Positions 27,674 to 36,177 of a stretch of 64,000 bases of DNA are shown here, in pieces (the first letter of the stretch is position 1; every line of letters starts with the position of its first letter). A model generated the notes under the pieces. That model had not been told where the DNA came from and did no database searches. It saw only the letters and a list, made by a program, of their open reading frames with translations. The DNA comes from DASPOJ01 sp050014395 (GTDB taxonomy: Bacteria; Acidobacteriota; Terriglobia; Acidiferrales; UBA7541). Both the position numbers and the translations under genes were made by a program. The stretch covers positions 1 to 64,000 of the forward strand of contig JBEKDK010000002.1 in NCBI GenBank assembly GCA_050014395.1, in the 5' to 3' direction.

Positions 27674-29380
27674 ATGAGCACCACGAACGCGAATCCGCCG
27701 CCGGCCACCAGCCCGCCGCAGATGCCGCGAGAAAACTATCTGAACGCCAATTACGGAATTCGCTCGTGGCTGTTCACGACGGACCATAAGCGCATCGGCT
27801 TGCTGTATCTATTTTCAGTGACGTTCTATTTCGCGCTGGGCGGCTTCTTCGCCTTGTTGATTCGGCTGCAGTTGCTCACGCCGCAGGGATGGCTGGTTGG
27901 TCCGGACACCTACAACCGCCTGTTCACCATGCACGGCGTGATTATGATCTTTTTCTTTCTGATTCCTTCGATACCTTCGGTGCTGGGAAATTTTCTGATT
28001 CCGTTGATGATCGGTGCGAAGGATTTGGCCTTTCCGAAACTGAATTTATTGAGCTGGTACATTTTCAATATCGGCGCGGCCTTCGCACTCTATTCCATCG
28101 TCACCGGCGGCATCGATACGGGCTGGACGTTCTATACGCCGTACAGCAGCATTTATTCCAACTCGCAAGTTTCAGCCGCGGTGATTGGAATTTTCATCAC
28201 CGGCTTTAGCTCGATTCTGACGGGCCTGAATTTCATCGTCACCGTGCACACCATGCGCGCGCCGGGGATGACGTGGTGGCGCCTGCCGATTTTCGTGTGG
28301 TCGCACTACGCCACGAGCATCATCATGATCCTGGGGACGCCGGTGCTGGCGATCACGCTGCTGATGGTCGCGGCCGAGCGGTTATTGCATCTGGGCGTTT
28401 TCGATCCGCGGCTAGGCGGCGACCCGCTGCTTTTCCAGCATTTATTCTGGTTCTATTCTCACCCGGCCGTGTACATCATGATTTTGCCGGCGATGGGCGT
28501 GACCACGGAGATCGTCGCGACGTTCGCGCGCAAGAATTTGTACGGCTATAAGGCCGTAGCCATCGCCAGCTTGGGCATCGCCGTGATCGGCTTTTTGGTC
28601 TGGGGCCACCACATGTTCGTCGCGGGGACGTCGATTTACGCGGCGATGATTTTTTCGCTATTGAGCTACCTGGTCGCCATTCCTTCCGCGGTGAAAGTGT
28701 TCAATTGGACGGCGACGCTGTATCGCGGATCGGTCTCCTGGCAGACGCCGATGCTCTACGCGCTGGGCTTCATCGGCCTATTCGTGATCGGCGGCATGAC
28801 CGGACTTTTCCTGGCCTCGATGGGAGCCGACGTGCATGTGCACGACACCTATTTCGTGATCGCGCATTTTCACTACATCATGGTGGGCGGCGCGGTGATG
28901 GGATATCTGGGCGGCCTGCATTATTGGTGGCCGAAAATCACCGGGCGCATGTACCCGGAAATGCTGTCGCGCGCCGCGGCGATTATTTTGTTCGTCGGCT
29001 TCAACCTGACGTTCTTCCCGCAGTTCGTGCTCGGCTATTTGGGCATGCCGCGGCGCTACGCCACGTATCCGCCGGAATTCCAGGTGCTCAACGTCTTTTC
29101 CACCGCGGGGGCTTCCATCCTGGGGCTCGGTTACCTGCTACCGATCATTTATTTCATTTGGTCGATGCGCTACGGCCCGGTGGCAGGACCAAATCCGTGG
29201 CCCGCGACCGGCCTGGAATGGCAGACGAGTTCGCCTCCGCCAACCGAGAATTTTGAGACGACGCCCATCGTGACCTGGGAGCCGTACGATTTCGAGCACC
29301 GGCCGGACTTGGGCCTGCCGAAACCGGAACGCGCCAAGCGCAAACCGCTCGAAGCGCCGGGCCTGGAACTGGGGGAATAG
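27674..29380 (+). CDS. ctaD: Cytochrome c oxidase subunit I
   Basis: A 568-residue protein with about 12 membrane helices, preceded by AGGGG. Conserved ligands are visible: the low-spin heme His in LFTMHGVIMIFFF, the CuB His-Tyr region WFYSHPAVYIMILPAMG, the His pair in WGHHMF, and the heme His residues in FVIAHFHYIMVGG. This is the heme-copper centre that reduces oxygen and pumps protons. The Tyr crosslinked to the CuB His is present in SHPAVY, indicating an A-family enzyme. Confidence 0.97.
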   Translation: MSTTNANPPPATSPPQMPRENYLNANYGIRSWLFTTDHKRIGLLYLFSVTFYFALGGFFALLIRLQLLTPQGWLVGPDTYNRLFTMHGVIMIFFFLIPSIPSVLGNFLIPLMIGAKDLAFPKLNLLSWYIFNIGAAFALYSIVTGGIDTGWTFYTPYSSIYSNSQVSAAVIGIFITGFSSILTGLNFIVTVHTMRAPGMTWWRLPIFVWSHYATSIIMILGTPVLAITLLMVAAERLLHLGVFDPRLGGDPLLFQHLFWFYSHPAVYIMILPAMGVTTEIVATFARKNLYGYKAVAIASLGIAVIGFLVWGHHMFVAGTSIYAAMIFSLLSYLVAIPSAVKVFNWTATLYRGSVSWQTPMLYALGFIGLFVIGGMTGLFLASMGADVHVHDTYFVIAHFHYIMVGGAVMGYLGGLHYWWPKITGRMYPEMLSRAAAIILFVGFNLTFFPQFVLGYLGMPRRYATYPPEFQVLNVFSTAGASILGLGYLLPIIYFIWSMRYGPVAGPNPWPATGLEWQTSSPPPTENFETTPIVTWEPYDFEHRPDLGLPKPERAKRKPLEAPGLELGE

Positions 29381-29381
29381 A

Positions 29382-30026
29382 GTGGAACGCAGCGGCGCAC
29401 TCTTTGGGCATTTTCGCGACCTGGATCAGCAGAAGCAAACCGCTTCGCTGGGCATGTGGGTTTTTCTGATGACCGAGGTGATGTTTTTCGGCGGCCTTTT
29501 CCTGGCTTACACGATCTACCGCTGGAAGTATCACGACGCCTTTGGCGCCGCGAGCCGCGAACTGGACGTTTCCCTGGGCGCTATCAACACGGGCGTGCTG
29601 ATCCTTTCGAGCTTCACGATGGCGCTGGGAGTTTGGGCCTCGGAGATGCGCAAGCGCAAGCTGCTGTGCATATTTTTGATCGCGACGATGGTTCTGGGCG
29701 GCGTTTTTCTCACGGTCAAGGGCTTCGAGTACGCGCAGAAGTTTGAGCACCATCTGGTGCCGGGCCCCAATTTCGTGTTCCCCGGTCCGGAATCGCAACA
29801 CGCGGAAATTTTCTTTGCGCTGTACTTCCTGATGACGGGCATGCACGCGGTGCACATGATCATCGGCGAAGGTTTGCTGCTCGTGCTGCTGATCTACGCT
29901 TGGAAAGGAAGTTTCACCGGCGGCTACAACGCGCCGATTGAAAATGGCGGGTTGTACTGGCACTTCGTGGATATTGTTTGGATTTTCCTGTTTCCGCTGC
30001 TCTACCTGATCGATTTGCATCACTGA
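29382..30026 (+). CDS. ctaE: Cytochrome c oxidase subunit III
   Basis: A 214-residue protein with GTG start immediately after ctaD. About five helices with SLGMWVFLMTEVMFFGGLFLAY at the start and GMHAVHMIIGEGLLLVLL and NGGLYWHFVDIVWIFLFPLLY near the end, typical of subunit III. It has no metal centre; it stabilises the catalytic core and its proton uptake. Confidence 0.95.
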   Translation: MERSGALFGHFRDLDQQKQTASLGMWVFLMTEVMFFGGLFLAYTIYRWKYHDAFGAASRELDVSLGAINTGVLILSSFTMALGVWASEMRKRKLLCIFLIATMVLGGVFLTVKGFEYAQKFEHHLVPGPNFVFPGPESQHAEIFFALYFLMTGMHAVHMIIGEGLLLVLLIYAWKGSFTGGYNAPIENGGLYWHFVDIVWIFLFPLLYLIDLHH

Positions 30027-30037
30027 GGAGAATTGTC

Positions 30038-30355
30038 GTGGCGCCCATGGAATCGTCAACCGAGCACAAGAGCGATCACGTGGTACCGATCAAGACCTAT
30101 GCGGTGATCTGCGCGTCGCTGCTGGTGCTGACGTTCCTGACGTATCGCATTGCGCTTGTGAATTTGGGCCCGCTGAACGTGGTCGTGGCCATCGTCATCG
30201 CCTGCGTCAAGGCGACGCTCGTGGTTCTTTTCTTCATGCATGCCGCTTACGCGCCGCGCCGCACACGGCTGGTCATCATGGCAGGAATCTTCTGGATGCT
30301 GCTTCTGCTGGGCCTGACGCTGGCCGATTACTTGACGCGCATCCCGGTACTTTGA
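30038..30355 (+). CDS. ctaF: Cytochrome c oxidase subunit IV (prokaryotic type)
   Basis: About 105 residues. I chose GTG 30038, since GAGGAG at 30025-30030 is 7 nt upstream; ATG 30047 is too far. Three membrane helices include TYAVICASLLVLTFLTYRIA and VKATLVVLFFMHA, matching the small fourth subunit of bacterial oxidases. It is the last gene of the respiratory operon. Confidence 0.88.
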   Translation: MAPMESSTEHKSDHVVPIKTYAVICASLLVLTFLTYRIALVNLGPLNVVVAIVIACVKATLVVLFFMHAAYAPRRTRLVIMAGIFWMLLLLGLTLADYLTRIPVL

Positions 30356-30383
30356 CGCGTTCCGTACCATACCCCTCGGTTCA

Positions 30384-30412
30384 TTGACAGCGGCGTACCC
30401 CGCGGGTATCAT
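30384..30412 (+). promoter_or_regulatory. Strong sigma70-type promoter of the S1 gene
   Basis: TTGACA at 30384-30389 and TATCAT at 30407-30412 have 17 bp between them. The predicted leader to ATG 30537 is about 120 nt, long enough to hold the autogenous control structure often found ahead of S1 genes, although I could not define one. Confidence 0.65.
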
Positions 30413-30536
30413 CCCGAGCGAAGCAGCTATCTGTGCGTTAATCGCATCTCCTTCCTTGCACTTGTTCGTTGACTGGGAAGAACCTCTGGGGGAAGCATCC
30501 CTGGAGCAAGGTGGCGTCGCCTGGGAGGCTGTCAGT

Positions 30537-32522
30537 ATGTTTTCCGAAGCCGAAACTCCAACCGCTGAACACGCCGAGGAAACATCGCCGGCCGCGGAGC
30601 CGCAGCAGGAGACCCCTGCCGCGCCCGTTGTCGCCGCCGTTTCTCCCGCTCCTGAAACCGAACCCGCCCACGCGGCGGACGCGCAGAAGACGGCTGCCGA
30701 AATCGCCGTTGAAGTTCCCGGCAACGCTACGATAGCGCCTTCATCCGAAACGACTTCTGACGCCGGCGCAGCCGATGCCTCGGCTACCGGCGAAGCGGAC
30801 GCATCTGCCTCCATGGAAGAAGCGCCGCTCGAGATGGAGCAGTTGCTGGAGCAATACGCCGCGCCGCAGCATTCCGCGGCCGAAGGCGAAATCGAATCTG
30901 GGCAGGTGGTGGCCGTCACCAATCTGGGTGTTGTGGTGAGCCTGGGCGGAAAAACCGAAGGCCTGATTCTGGCGCAGGAAATCACCGAAGCCGAAGAACC
31001 CATCAAGCTCGATCCGGGCCAGCCGCTCGAACTGATACGCACCGGAGATCATAAGGAAGGCTACGCCGTTTATTCGCACCTGCGGGCGCTGCGCCGGCGC
31101 GCTTGGATGAATATCGAAAAGGCCTATCGCGAGAAGACCGATTTGACCGGCAAGGTCGTAGACCGCATCAAGGGCGGCTTGGTGGTGAACGTGGGCGTGC
31201 GGGCGTTTCTGCCTGCTTCGCAGATGGACCTGCGCCCAGTGGCCAACCTGGACGAATTCAAAGATCAGGAAATCACGGTGCGCGTGGTGAAGCTGAATCG
31301 CAAGCGCGGCAACGTGGTCGTGAGCCGGCGCGCGATTCTCGAGGAGCAATCGAAGGTCGATCGGCAGAAGCTGCTGGATTCTCTGGAAGAAGGCCAAGTG
31401 CGCCGCGGCATGGTGAAGAACGTCACGGCCTACGGTGCGTTCATCGATTTGGGCGGACTCGACGGCTTGCTGCACGTAACGGATATGTCCTGGGGCCGCG
31501 TGACGAGTCCTTCGGAGATCGTGCGGCCGGGCGACGACGTCGAAGTGAAGGTGCTGAAATACGATAAGGAAAAAGCGCGCGTGGCGCTGGGCCTGAAGCA
31601 ATTGGCCGCCGATCCGTGGTTGAGCGTGGTGGAGCGCTATGCGGTCGGGACAAAATTGCCGGGCAAAGTGGTCAGCGTGGTGGATTACGGTGCGTTTGTT
31701 GAAATCGAGCCGGGCATTGACGGCCTGGTGCACGCCAGCGAAATGAGCTGGTCGAAGCGCAAGCTGCATCCCTCGAAAGTCGTGAAACCCGGAGACGCCG
31801 TTGAGGTCGTGGTGCTGGGCGTCGATCCTGCAGAGCGCCGCATTTCGTTGGGGATGAAGCAGACGCAGACCGATCCTTGGATGGAATTGGTGGCGAAGTA
31901 TCCGGTGGGCACGGTGGTCACCGGAGTGGTGCGCAATCTGACGGAGTTCGGCGCGTTCGTCGAAATCGAAGAAGGGTTCGACGGGCTGATTCATGTCAGC
32001 GACATTTCCTGGACGGGCCGCGTGAAGAGCCCGGCCGACGTGCTGAAAAAGGGCGACACGGTAAAGGCCAAGGTTTTGAAAATCGAGCCTTCCGGGAGGC
32101 GCGTTTCGCTGGGCATCAAACAGGTCAACGATGTTTGGGCCAATTGGTGCGCCGAGCACAAAGTGGGCAGCTTGGCGCACGGCAAAGTGACGCGGCTGAC
32201 GACATTCGGCGCGTTTGTGGCTCTGGCCGAGGGGATCGAAGGGCTGTGCCACATTTCAGAAATCGAAGAGCGCCATAAGGGCGAAAGATCCCAGGCTCCC
32301 ATGCGCGGCGGCGCAAAGTCCGGCGAGATGCTGCACGTCGGGCAAAGCTACGATTTCAAGATCGTGAAGATTCAGCCGGATCAGCACAAAATCGGACTGA
32401 GTTTCCGCGCCGCGATCCGCCAGGCGGAAAAGCGCGACCTGGAGGATTATCGCTCGTCGAAGTCTTCGGCGACGGCCACGATCGGCGATGCCATCCTGGC
32501 CAAGCGGGAATTGCTGTCATGA
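30537..32522 (+). CDS. rpsA: Ribosomal protein S1 homologue with acidic N-terminal extension
   Basis: About 661 residues from ATG 30537, with GGGAGG 8 nt upstream; the frame is open to the promoter at 30384 and that upstream part is not translated. The first 110 residues are low-complexity, rich in Ala, Glu and Pro, and unlike typical S1. Six S1 RNA-binding repeats follow; the last four are canonical (NVTAYGAFIDLGGLDGLLHV and similar). S1 brings mRNA to the 30S subunit. The upstream half of the protein is divergent, as usual for the ribosome-binding repeats. Confidence 0.92.
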   Translation: MFSEAETPTAEHAEETSPAAEPQQETPAAPVVAAVSPAPETEPAHAADAQKTAAEIAVEVPGNATIAPSSETTSDAGAADASATGEADASASMEEAPLEMEQLLEQYAAPQHSAAEGEIESGQVVAVTNLGVVVSLGGKTEGLILAQEITEAEEPIKLDPGQPLELIRTGDHKEGYAVYSHLRALRRRAWMNIEKAYREKTDLTGKVVDRIKGGLVVNVGVRAFLPASQMDLRPVANLDEFKDQEITVRVVKLNRKRGNVVVSRRAILEEQSKVDRQKLLDSLEEGQVRRGMVKNVTAYGAFIDLGGLDGLLHVTDMSWGRVTSPSEIVRPGDDVEVKVLKYDKEKARVALGLKQLAADPWLSVVERYAVGTKLPGKVVSVVDYGAFVEIEPGIDGLVHASEMSWSKRKLHPSKVVKPGDAVEVVVLGVDPAERRISLGMKQTQTDPWMELVAKYPVGTVVTGVVRNLTEFGAFVEIEEGFDGLIHVSDISWTGRVKSPADVLKKGDTVKAKVLKIEPSGRRVSLGIKQVNDVWANWCAEHKVGSLAHGKVTRLTTFGAFVALAEGIEGLCHISEIEERHKGERSQAPMRGGAKSGEMLHVGQSYDFKIVKIQPDQHKIGLSFRAAIRQAEKRDLEDYRSSKSSATATIGDAILAKRELLS

Positions 32523-32682
32523 GGCAGTTCGGGCCACTCGGCCAAAGATTTTGTTTCCCTGACTTCGTAGTTTAGTGATAGGAAAGGCCCTGCATGGCCG
32601 GCACCCGGGCCCTGGCCTTGCTTGGCGCGGCGCGATTGCCGCGAGATTCTAGTATCTCGAACCTGAGCGGAGCGACCGAGAC

Positions 32683-32979
32683 ATGAACGAATCCACATTG
32701 ACGAAGGCCGATCTAGTTGAAGAGGTCGTGAAGGCCACCGAACTCGCGCGCAAGGACTCGGAAGTTGTCGTCGAGACAATTTTTGAGGGGATCATCGGCG
32801 CGCTTCAAAACGGCGACAAAATCGAAATCCGCGGATTCGGCAGCTTTCGCACGCGCCAGCGCCGCGGCCGCATCGGGCGCAACCCCAAGACGGGCGCCAA
32901 AGTGGAAGTGCCGCCCAAGCGCATTCCCTTCTTCAAGCCGAGCAAGGAACTGAAGGACTTCGTCAACACTTCAGCGTAA
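32683..32979 (+). CDS. hup: HU/IHF-family DNA-binding protein
   Basis: A 98-residue protein, close to the usual 90. The family arm GFGSFRTRQRRGRIGRNPKTG is present, with the helical part LTKADLVEEVVKATELA ahead of it. It bends and compacts DNA. A small inverted repeat, CGAGAT-N6-ATCTCG at 32642-32659, lies just upstream. It is probably transcribed alone or from the S1 promoter. Confidence 0.95.
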   Translation: MNESTLTKADLVEEVVKATELARKDSEVVVETIFEGIIGALQNGDKIEIRGFGSFRTRQRRGRIGRNPKTGAKVEVPPKRIPFFKPSKELKDFVNTSA

Positions 32980-33071
32980 CCGGCCGCGAGCGGGTCGGGC
33001 GCCGGCCGCGAAAAGCGCTGAACGGAATCCGCAACGCGGACCGGAATCGAGAGCGCGGAATTACTTAGAAT

Positions 33072-33569
33072 ATGGACTACCTCTGGACGCCCTGGCGCTA
33101 TCGCTACATTGCGCAAGCCGGAAAAAGTCAGGGCTGCGTGTTTTGCGATGCCCCAGCCGCGGGTGACGATGCGGCCTTCCACATCCTGCTGCGCGGCGAA
33201 AAAAATTACATCATTCTGAATCGTTTCCCATACACCTCTGGCCACGCAATGATCGTGCCGTACGCGCACATCGCGGAGTTTGCGGATTGCGACGCCGCAA
33301 CGCTGGCCGAAATGATGCTTCTTGCGCAGCGCATGCAGGCGGCGCTGGCAGCGGTCTATCACCCGGATGGCTACAACCTCGGCATGAATCTGGGCCGCTC
33401 GGCCGGCGCCGGCGTGGTGGGCCATTTGCATTTGCACGTGCTGCCCCGATGGAACGGCGATGCGAACTTCATGACCGTGGTTTCGGAAACCAGGTTGGAG
33501 CCCGAGGATTTGGACACCACGTACGAAAAACTTCGCCAGGCGTTGGGCGTGTCAACGGGCAAGGCCTAG
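33072..33569 (+). CDS. HIT-family nucleotide hydrolase
   Basis: A 165-residue protein. The histidine triad is GHLHLHVLPRW near residues 117-127, preceded by NLGMNLGRSAGAG, as in Ap4A phosphorylase/HIT enzymes. CVFCDAP near the N-terminus (CxxC) may bind zinc. The enzyme breaks dinucleoside polyphosphates or nucleotide conjugates. The natural substrate cannot be told from the sequence. Confidence 0.92.
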   Translation: MDYLWTPWRYRYIAQAGKSQGCVFCDAPAAGDDAAFHILLRGEKNYIILNRFPYTSGHAMIVPYAHIAEFADCDAATLAEMMLLAQRMQAALAAVYHPDGYNLGMNLGRSAGAGVVGHLHLHVLPRWNGDANFMTVVSETRLEPEDLDTTYEKLRQALGVSTGKA

Positions 33570-33654
33570 CGCAGCTCGGCCGCCCTGTTCGCCGCGGCTG
33601 CAATCGGCGCCGCCACGCGCTAGAATCGGCCCTGCCGCCGCGCGCGGCGATCTT

Positions 33655-34821
33655 GTGAATTTCGAGCTCAACGAAGAACAAGAACTTCTGCAGCGCACCG
33701 TGCGCGAATTCGCGCGCAATGAAGTGCAGCCGCGCGCAAAAGAGCTGGATGAGACCGGCGAGTTCCCTCTTGACACTTTCCGCAAAGCGGCCGCGCTGGG
33801 CCTTACCGGCGTGGCGTTTCCAGAATCTGAAGGCGGCGCGGGCTTCGACCACATTTCCACGGCGTTGGTGATCGAGGAAATTTCGCGCGTGTGCGCTTCG
33901 ACGGGCGTGATCCTTTCCGTTCAAAATTCTTTGTGCGGCGAGGTGCTGCATCGCCTGGGCAGCGACGCGCAAAAAAAGAAATACCTGGCGCCATTTCTGC
34001 GCGGCGAAAAAATCGGCTGCTATGCGCTCACGGAGGCGCAAGCCGGATCCGATGCGCGCGCTATTGAAACACGCGCGGTGCGCAAGGGCGATCGCTACGT
34101 GGTGAACGGCTCGAAAGCCTGGATTACCAATGGAGGCGTGGCCGACGCGGCGATCGTTTACGTGAAAACCGATCCGGCGGCGGGCGAAAAAGGGATTTCC
34201 GCGCTGATCATCGATCGCGGCGCTCGCGCGGGCGGGAGCGCGGCGACCGGCTTTCGCGTCGGCAAGGAAGAAAAGAAACTCGGCATTCACGCCACGGCGT
34301 GCGTCGAGCTGTGGTTCGACGATTGCGAAGTGCCGGTGGAAAATCGCATCGGCGAAGAAGGCGAAGGCTATCGCATCGCGCTTTCCACTCTGGATGGCGG
34401 CCGCGTGGGTATCGCGGCGCAGGCCACGGGCATCGCGCAGGGCGCTTTCGATCAGGCACTCGCGTATGCGCAGCAGCGCCGCGCATTCGGCCATGCGATT
34501 TCCGATTTTCAAGCCATCCAATTCATGCTCGCCGATACGGCCACGGAAATCGAAGCTGCGCGTTGCCTGGTGCGCCAGGCGGCGTGGAAGCAAGATACCG
34601 GCGCGCGATTTTCGCGCGAAGCGTCGATCGCCAAATTGTTCGCGTCCGAGCTTGCCACGCGCGCGACGCACAAAGCCATGCAAATTCACGGTGCCAACGG
34701 CTATAGCCGAGAGTTTCCCGTCGAGCGAATGTATCGCGACGCGCGCGTCACTGAAATTTACGAAGGCACCAGCCAAATTCAGCGCTTGGTGATCGCTGCC
34801 CAGGTGCTGAAATCCGCTTGA
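33655..34821 (+). CDS. Acyl-CoA dehydrogenase
   Basis: A 388-residue protein with GTG start. It has the expected FAD-dependent fold: CYALTEAQAGSDARAIET, VNGSKAWITNGGVADAAIVYVKT and QLRRAFG-like AQQRRAFGHAISDFQAIQFMLAD. The catalytic Glu is in IYEGTSQIQRL near the C-terminus, as in short-chain and butyryl-CoA dehydrogenases. It catalyses alpha-beta oxidation of acyl-CoA, passing electrons to ETF. No other beta-oxidation gene is adjacent. Confidence 0.95.
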   Translation: MNFELNEEQELLQRTVREFARNEVQPRAKELDETGEFPLDTFRKAAALGLTGVAFPESEGGAGFDHISTALVIEEISRVCASTGVILSVQNSLCGEVLHRLGSDAQKKKYLAPFLRGEKIGCYALTEAQAGSDARAIETRAVRKGDRYVVNGSKAWITNGGVADAAIVYVKTDPAAGEKGISALIIDRGARAGGSAATGFRVGKEEKKLGIHATACVELWFDDCEVPVENRIGEEGEGYRIALSTLDGGRVGIAAQATGIAQGAFDQALAYAQQRRAFGHAISDFQAIQFMLADTATEIEAARCLVRQAAWKQDTGARFSREASIAKLFASELATRATHKAMQIHGANGYSREFPVERMYRDARVTEIYEGTSQIQRLVIAAQVLKSA

Positions 34822-34910
34822 CCTTTACGAGCGCCGCGCGCGCCGCGCGGTTCGTTACATCAACACCTCCTCGGTTTCGCCACTGGCCGCCGCCGTTATA
34901 AGCTGAACGC

Positions 34911-36119
34911 ATGCTTGACCTGGATGCCTGCGCCGATTTCGACGCCGCACGCGATGGGGAATTTTTCGCGGCCTTGCCGCAGCGGCCCGCGGTGTTTCGC
35001 ATCGAGCCGCGCGCCGATCTTGCCGGCGCCGAACCCTACTTGCTGCGCACAGCGGATTTGCGCCGCCGCCTCGAACGCCTGCTCGGCGCGCCCGATCCAG
35101 CCTCAAAGCGCTTGAACCTGCGCAATTTTGCCGGTCGCGTGGTCTATCGCGTGGCCGGATCGCAATTCGAACTGCGCTACGTCCATTGGTTGCACGTGCG
35201 CGCCCGATGGCCCGCGGCGTATCGCGAACGGATGCACATGCGCCCGCCGGCGATGCTGAAGGTTAATCTGGCGAACGCGTATCCGCGCTGCACCGTCACG
35301 CGGCGCATCAGCGCATCGGGTTTCTACCATGGACCGTTCGCTTCGCGCCGAGCCGCCGAAGCCTTCTCCAGCCGCTTCCTGGATCTATTCAAGATTCGCC
35401 GCTGCCAGATCAAGATTCGCCGCGATCCCGATTATCCCGGCTGCATTTATTCGGAAATGAAAATGTGCCTGGCGCCGTGTTTTGCCGGCTGCACCAAACC
35501 GGAATACGACGCCGAGGTGACCCGCGTCGTCGCGTTCCTTTCCACCGGCGGCCAGTCGCTTGCGCAGGAGTTGGAAACCGCGCGCGATTCCGCCAGCGAG
35601 CAGCAGGATTTCGAGCGCGCCCGCGTGGTGCATCGCCAAATCGAAAAAGCCGAAGACGTGCTGCGAGGCGTTCCGGAGCTTGCGCGGCGATTGGAAGATC
35701 TGAATGCCGTCGTGCTGCAGGCCGCGGCTGAGCCGCAAACCGTGACGCTGTTCGCGTTGCACGCGGGGCGAATCGCGGAGCCGTATCTGCTGCGTTTTTC
35801 GGAATTGGCCAGTCAGCCACGCTCCGCGGAAACAATCCTGCGCGAAGCGCTCGAACCCGGCGCCGCGCAGCCGAACCGCGACAATCCGCGCGAACTCGAA
35901 GACCATTTGGCCCTGCTCGCCCGCTGGTATTATTCCAAGCCACGAGCAGGAGAAATCTTTTTCCGCAGCGGTCCTTCGGCAGACGATTGGCCCTATCGCC
36001 GCATCCTGCGCGGCTGTTCGCGCATCTTGGAGCCGAAGCCGAACGCGCCGCCGAAGCCAACGACAAAGCCAGCGCCTGCGCCGCCAACAAAAATAGATCC
36101 GTCCGAGCCCGAAGCGTGA
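34911..36119 (+). CDS. UvrC-like protein with degenerate GIY-YIG domain and no C-terminal nuclease
   Basis: A 402-residue protein against about 600 for UvrC. Residues 25-130 align with the GIY-YIG domain, but the signature is AVFRI and PYLLRTADLRRRL instead of GVYLM and YVGKAKNLRKR, and the usual catalytic Glu region is HWLHVRARW. The UvrC middle is well kept: GFYHGPFASRRAAEAF, then four cysteines spaced C-x12-C-x7-C-x3-C, like the UvrC iron-sulfur site, and a UVR motif (QQDFERARVVHRQIEKAEDVL). The RNase H-like endonuclease and HhH domains are absent; the tail is Pro/Lys-rich. It may bind UvrB or damaged DNA without cutting. Confidence 0.85.
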   Translation: MLDLDACADFDAARDGEFFAALPQRPAVFRIEPRADLAGAEPYLLRTADLRRRLERLLGAPDPASKRLNLRNFAGRVVYRVAGSQFELRYVHWLHVRARWPAAYRERMHMRPPAMLKVNLANAYPRCTVTRRISASGFYHGPFASRRAAEAFSSRFLDLFKIRRCQIKIRRDPDYPGCIYSEMKMCLAPCFAGCTKPEYDAEVTRVVAFLSTGGQSLAQELETARDSASEQQDFERARVVHRQIEKAEDVLRGVPELARRLEDLNAVVLQAAAEPQTVTLFALHAGRIAEPYLLRFSELASQPRSAETILREALEPGAAQPNRDNPRELEDHLALLARWYYSKPRAGEIFFRSGPSADDWPYRRILRGCSRILEPKPNAPPKPTTKPAPAPPTKIDPSEPEA

Positions 36120-36177
36120 ACGCGAGCGCCTCGATTCGCACGCCAATTCTCGATACTCTAGGCAGCGCGGGGGAACC

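Noticed and set aside
30741..32252. 503-residue minus-strand frame opposite S1
   Set aside because: Mirrors the S1 repeats; no ribosome site and no recognisable family.
33469..34776. 435-residue minus-strand frame opposite acyl-CoA dehydrogenase
   Set aside because: The plus-strand gene has the full catalytic set; the minus frame is a shadow.
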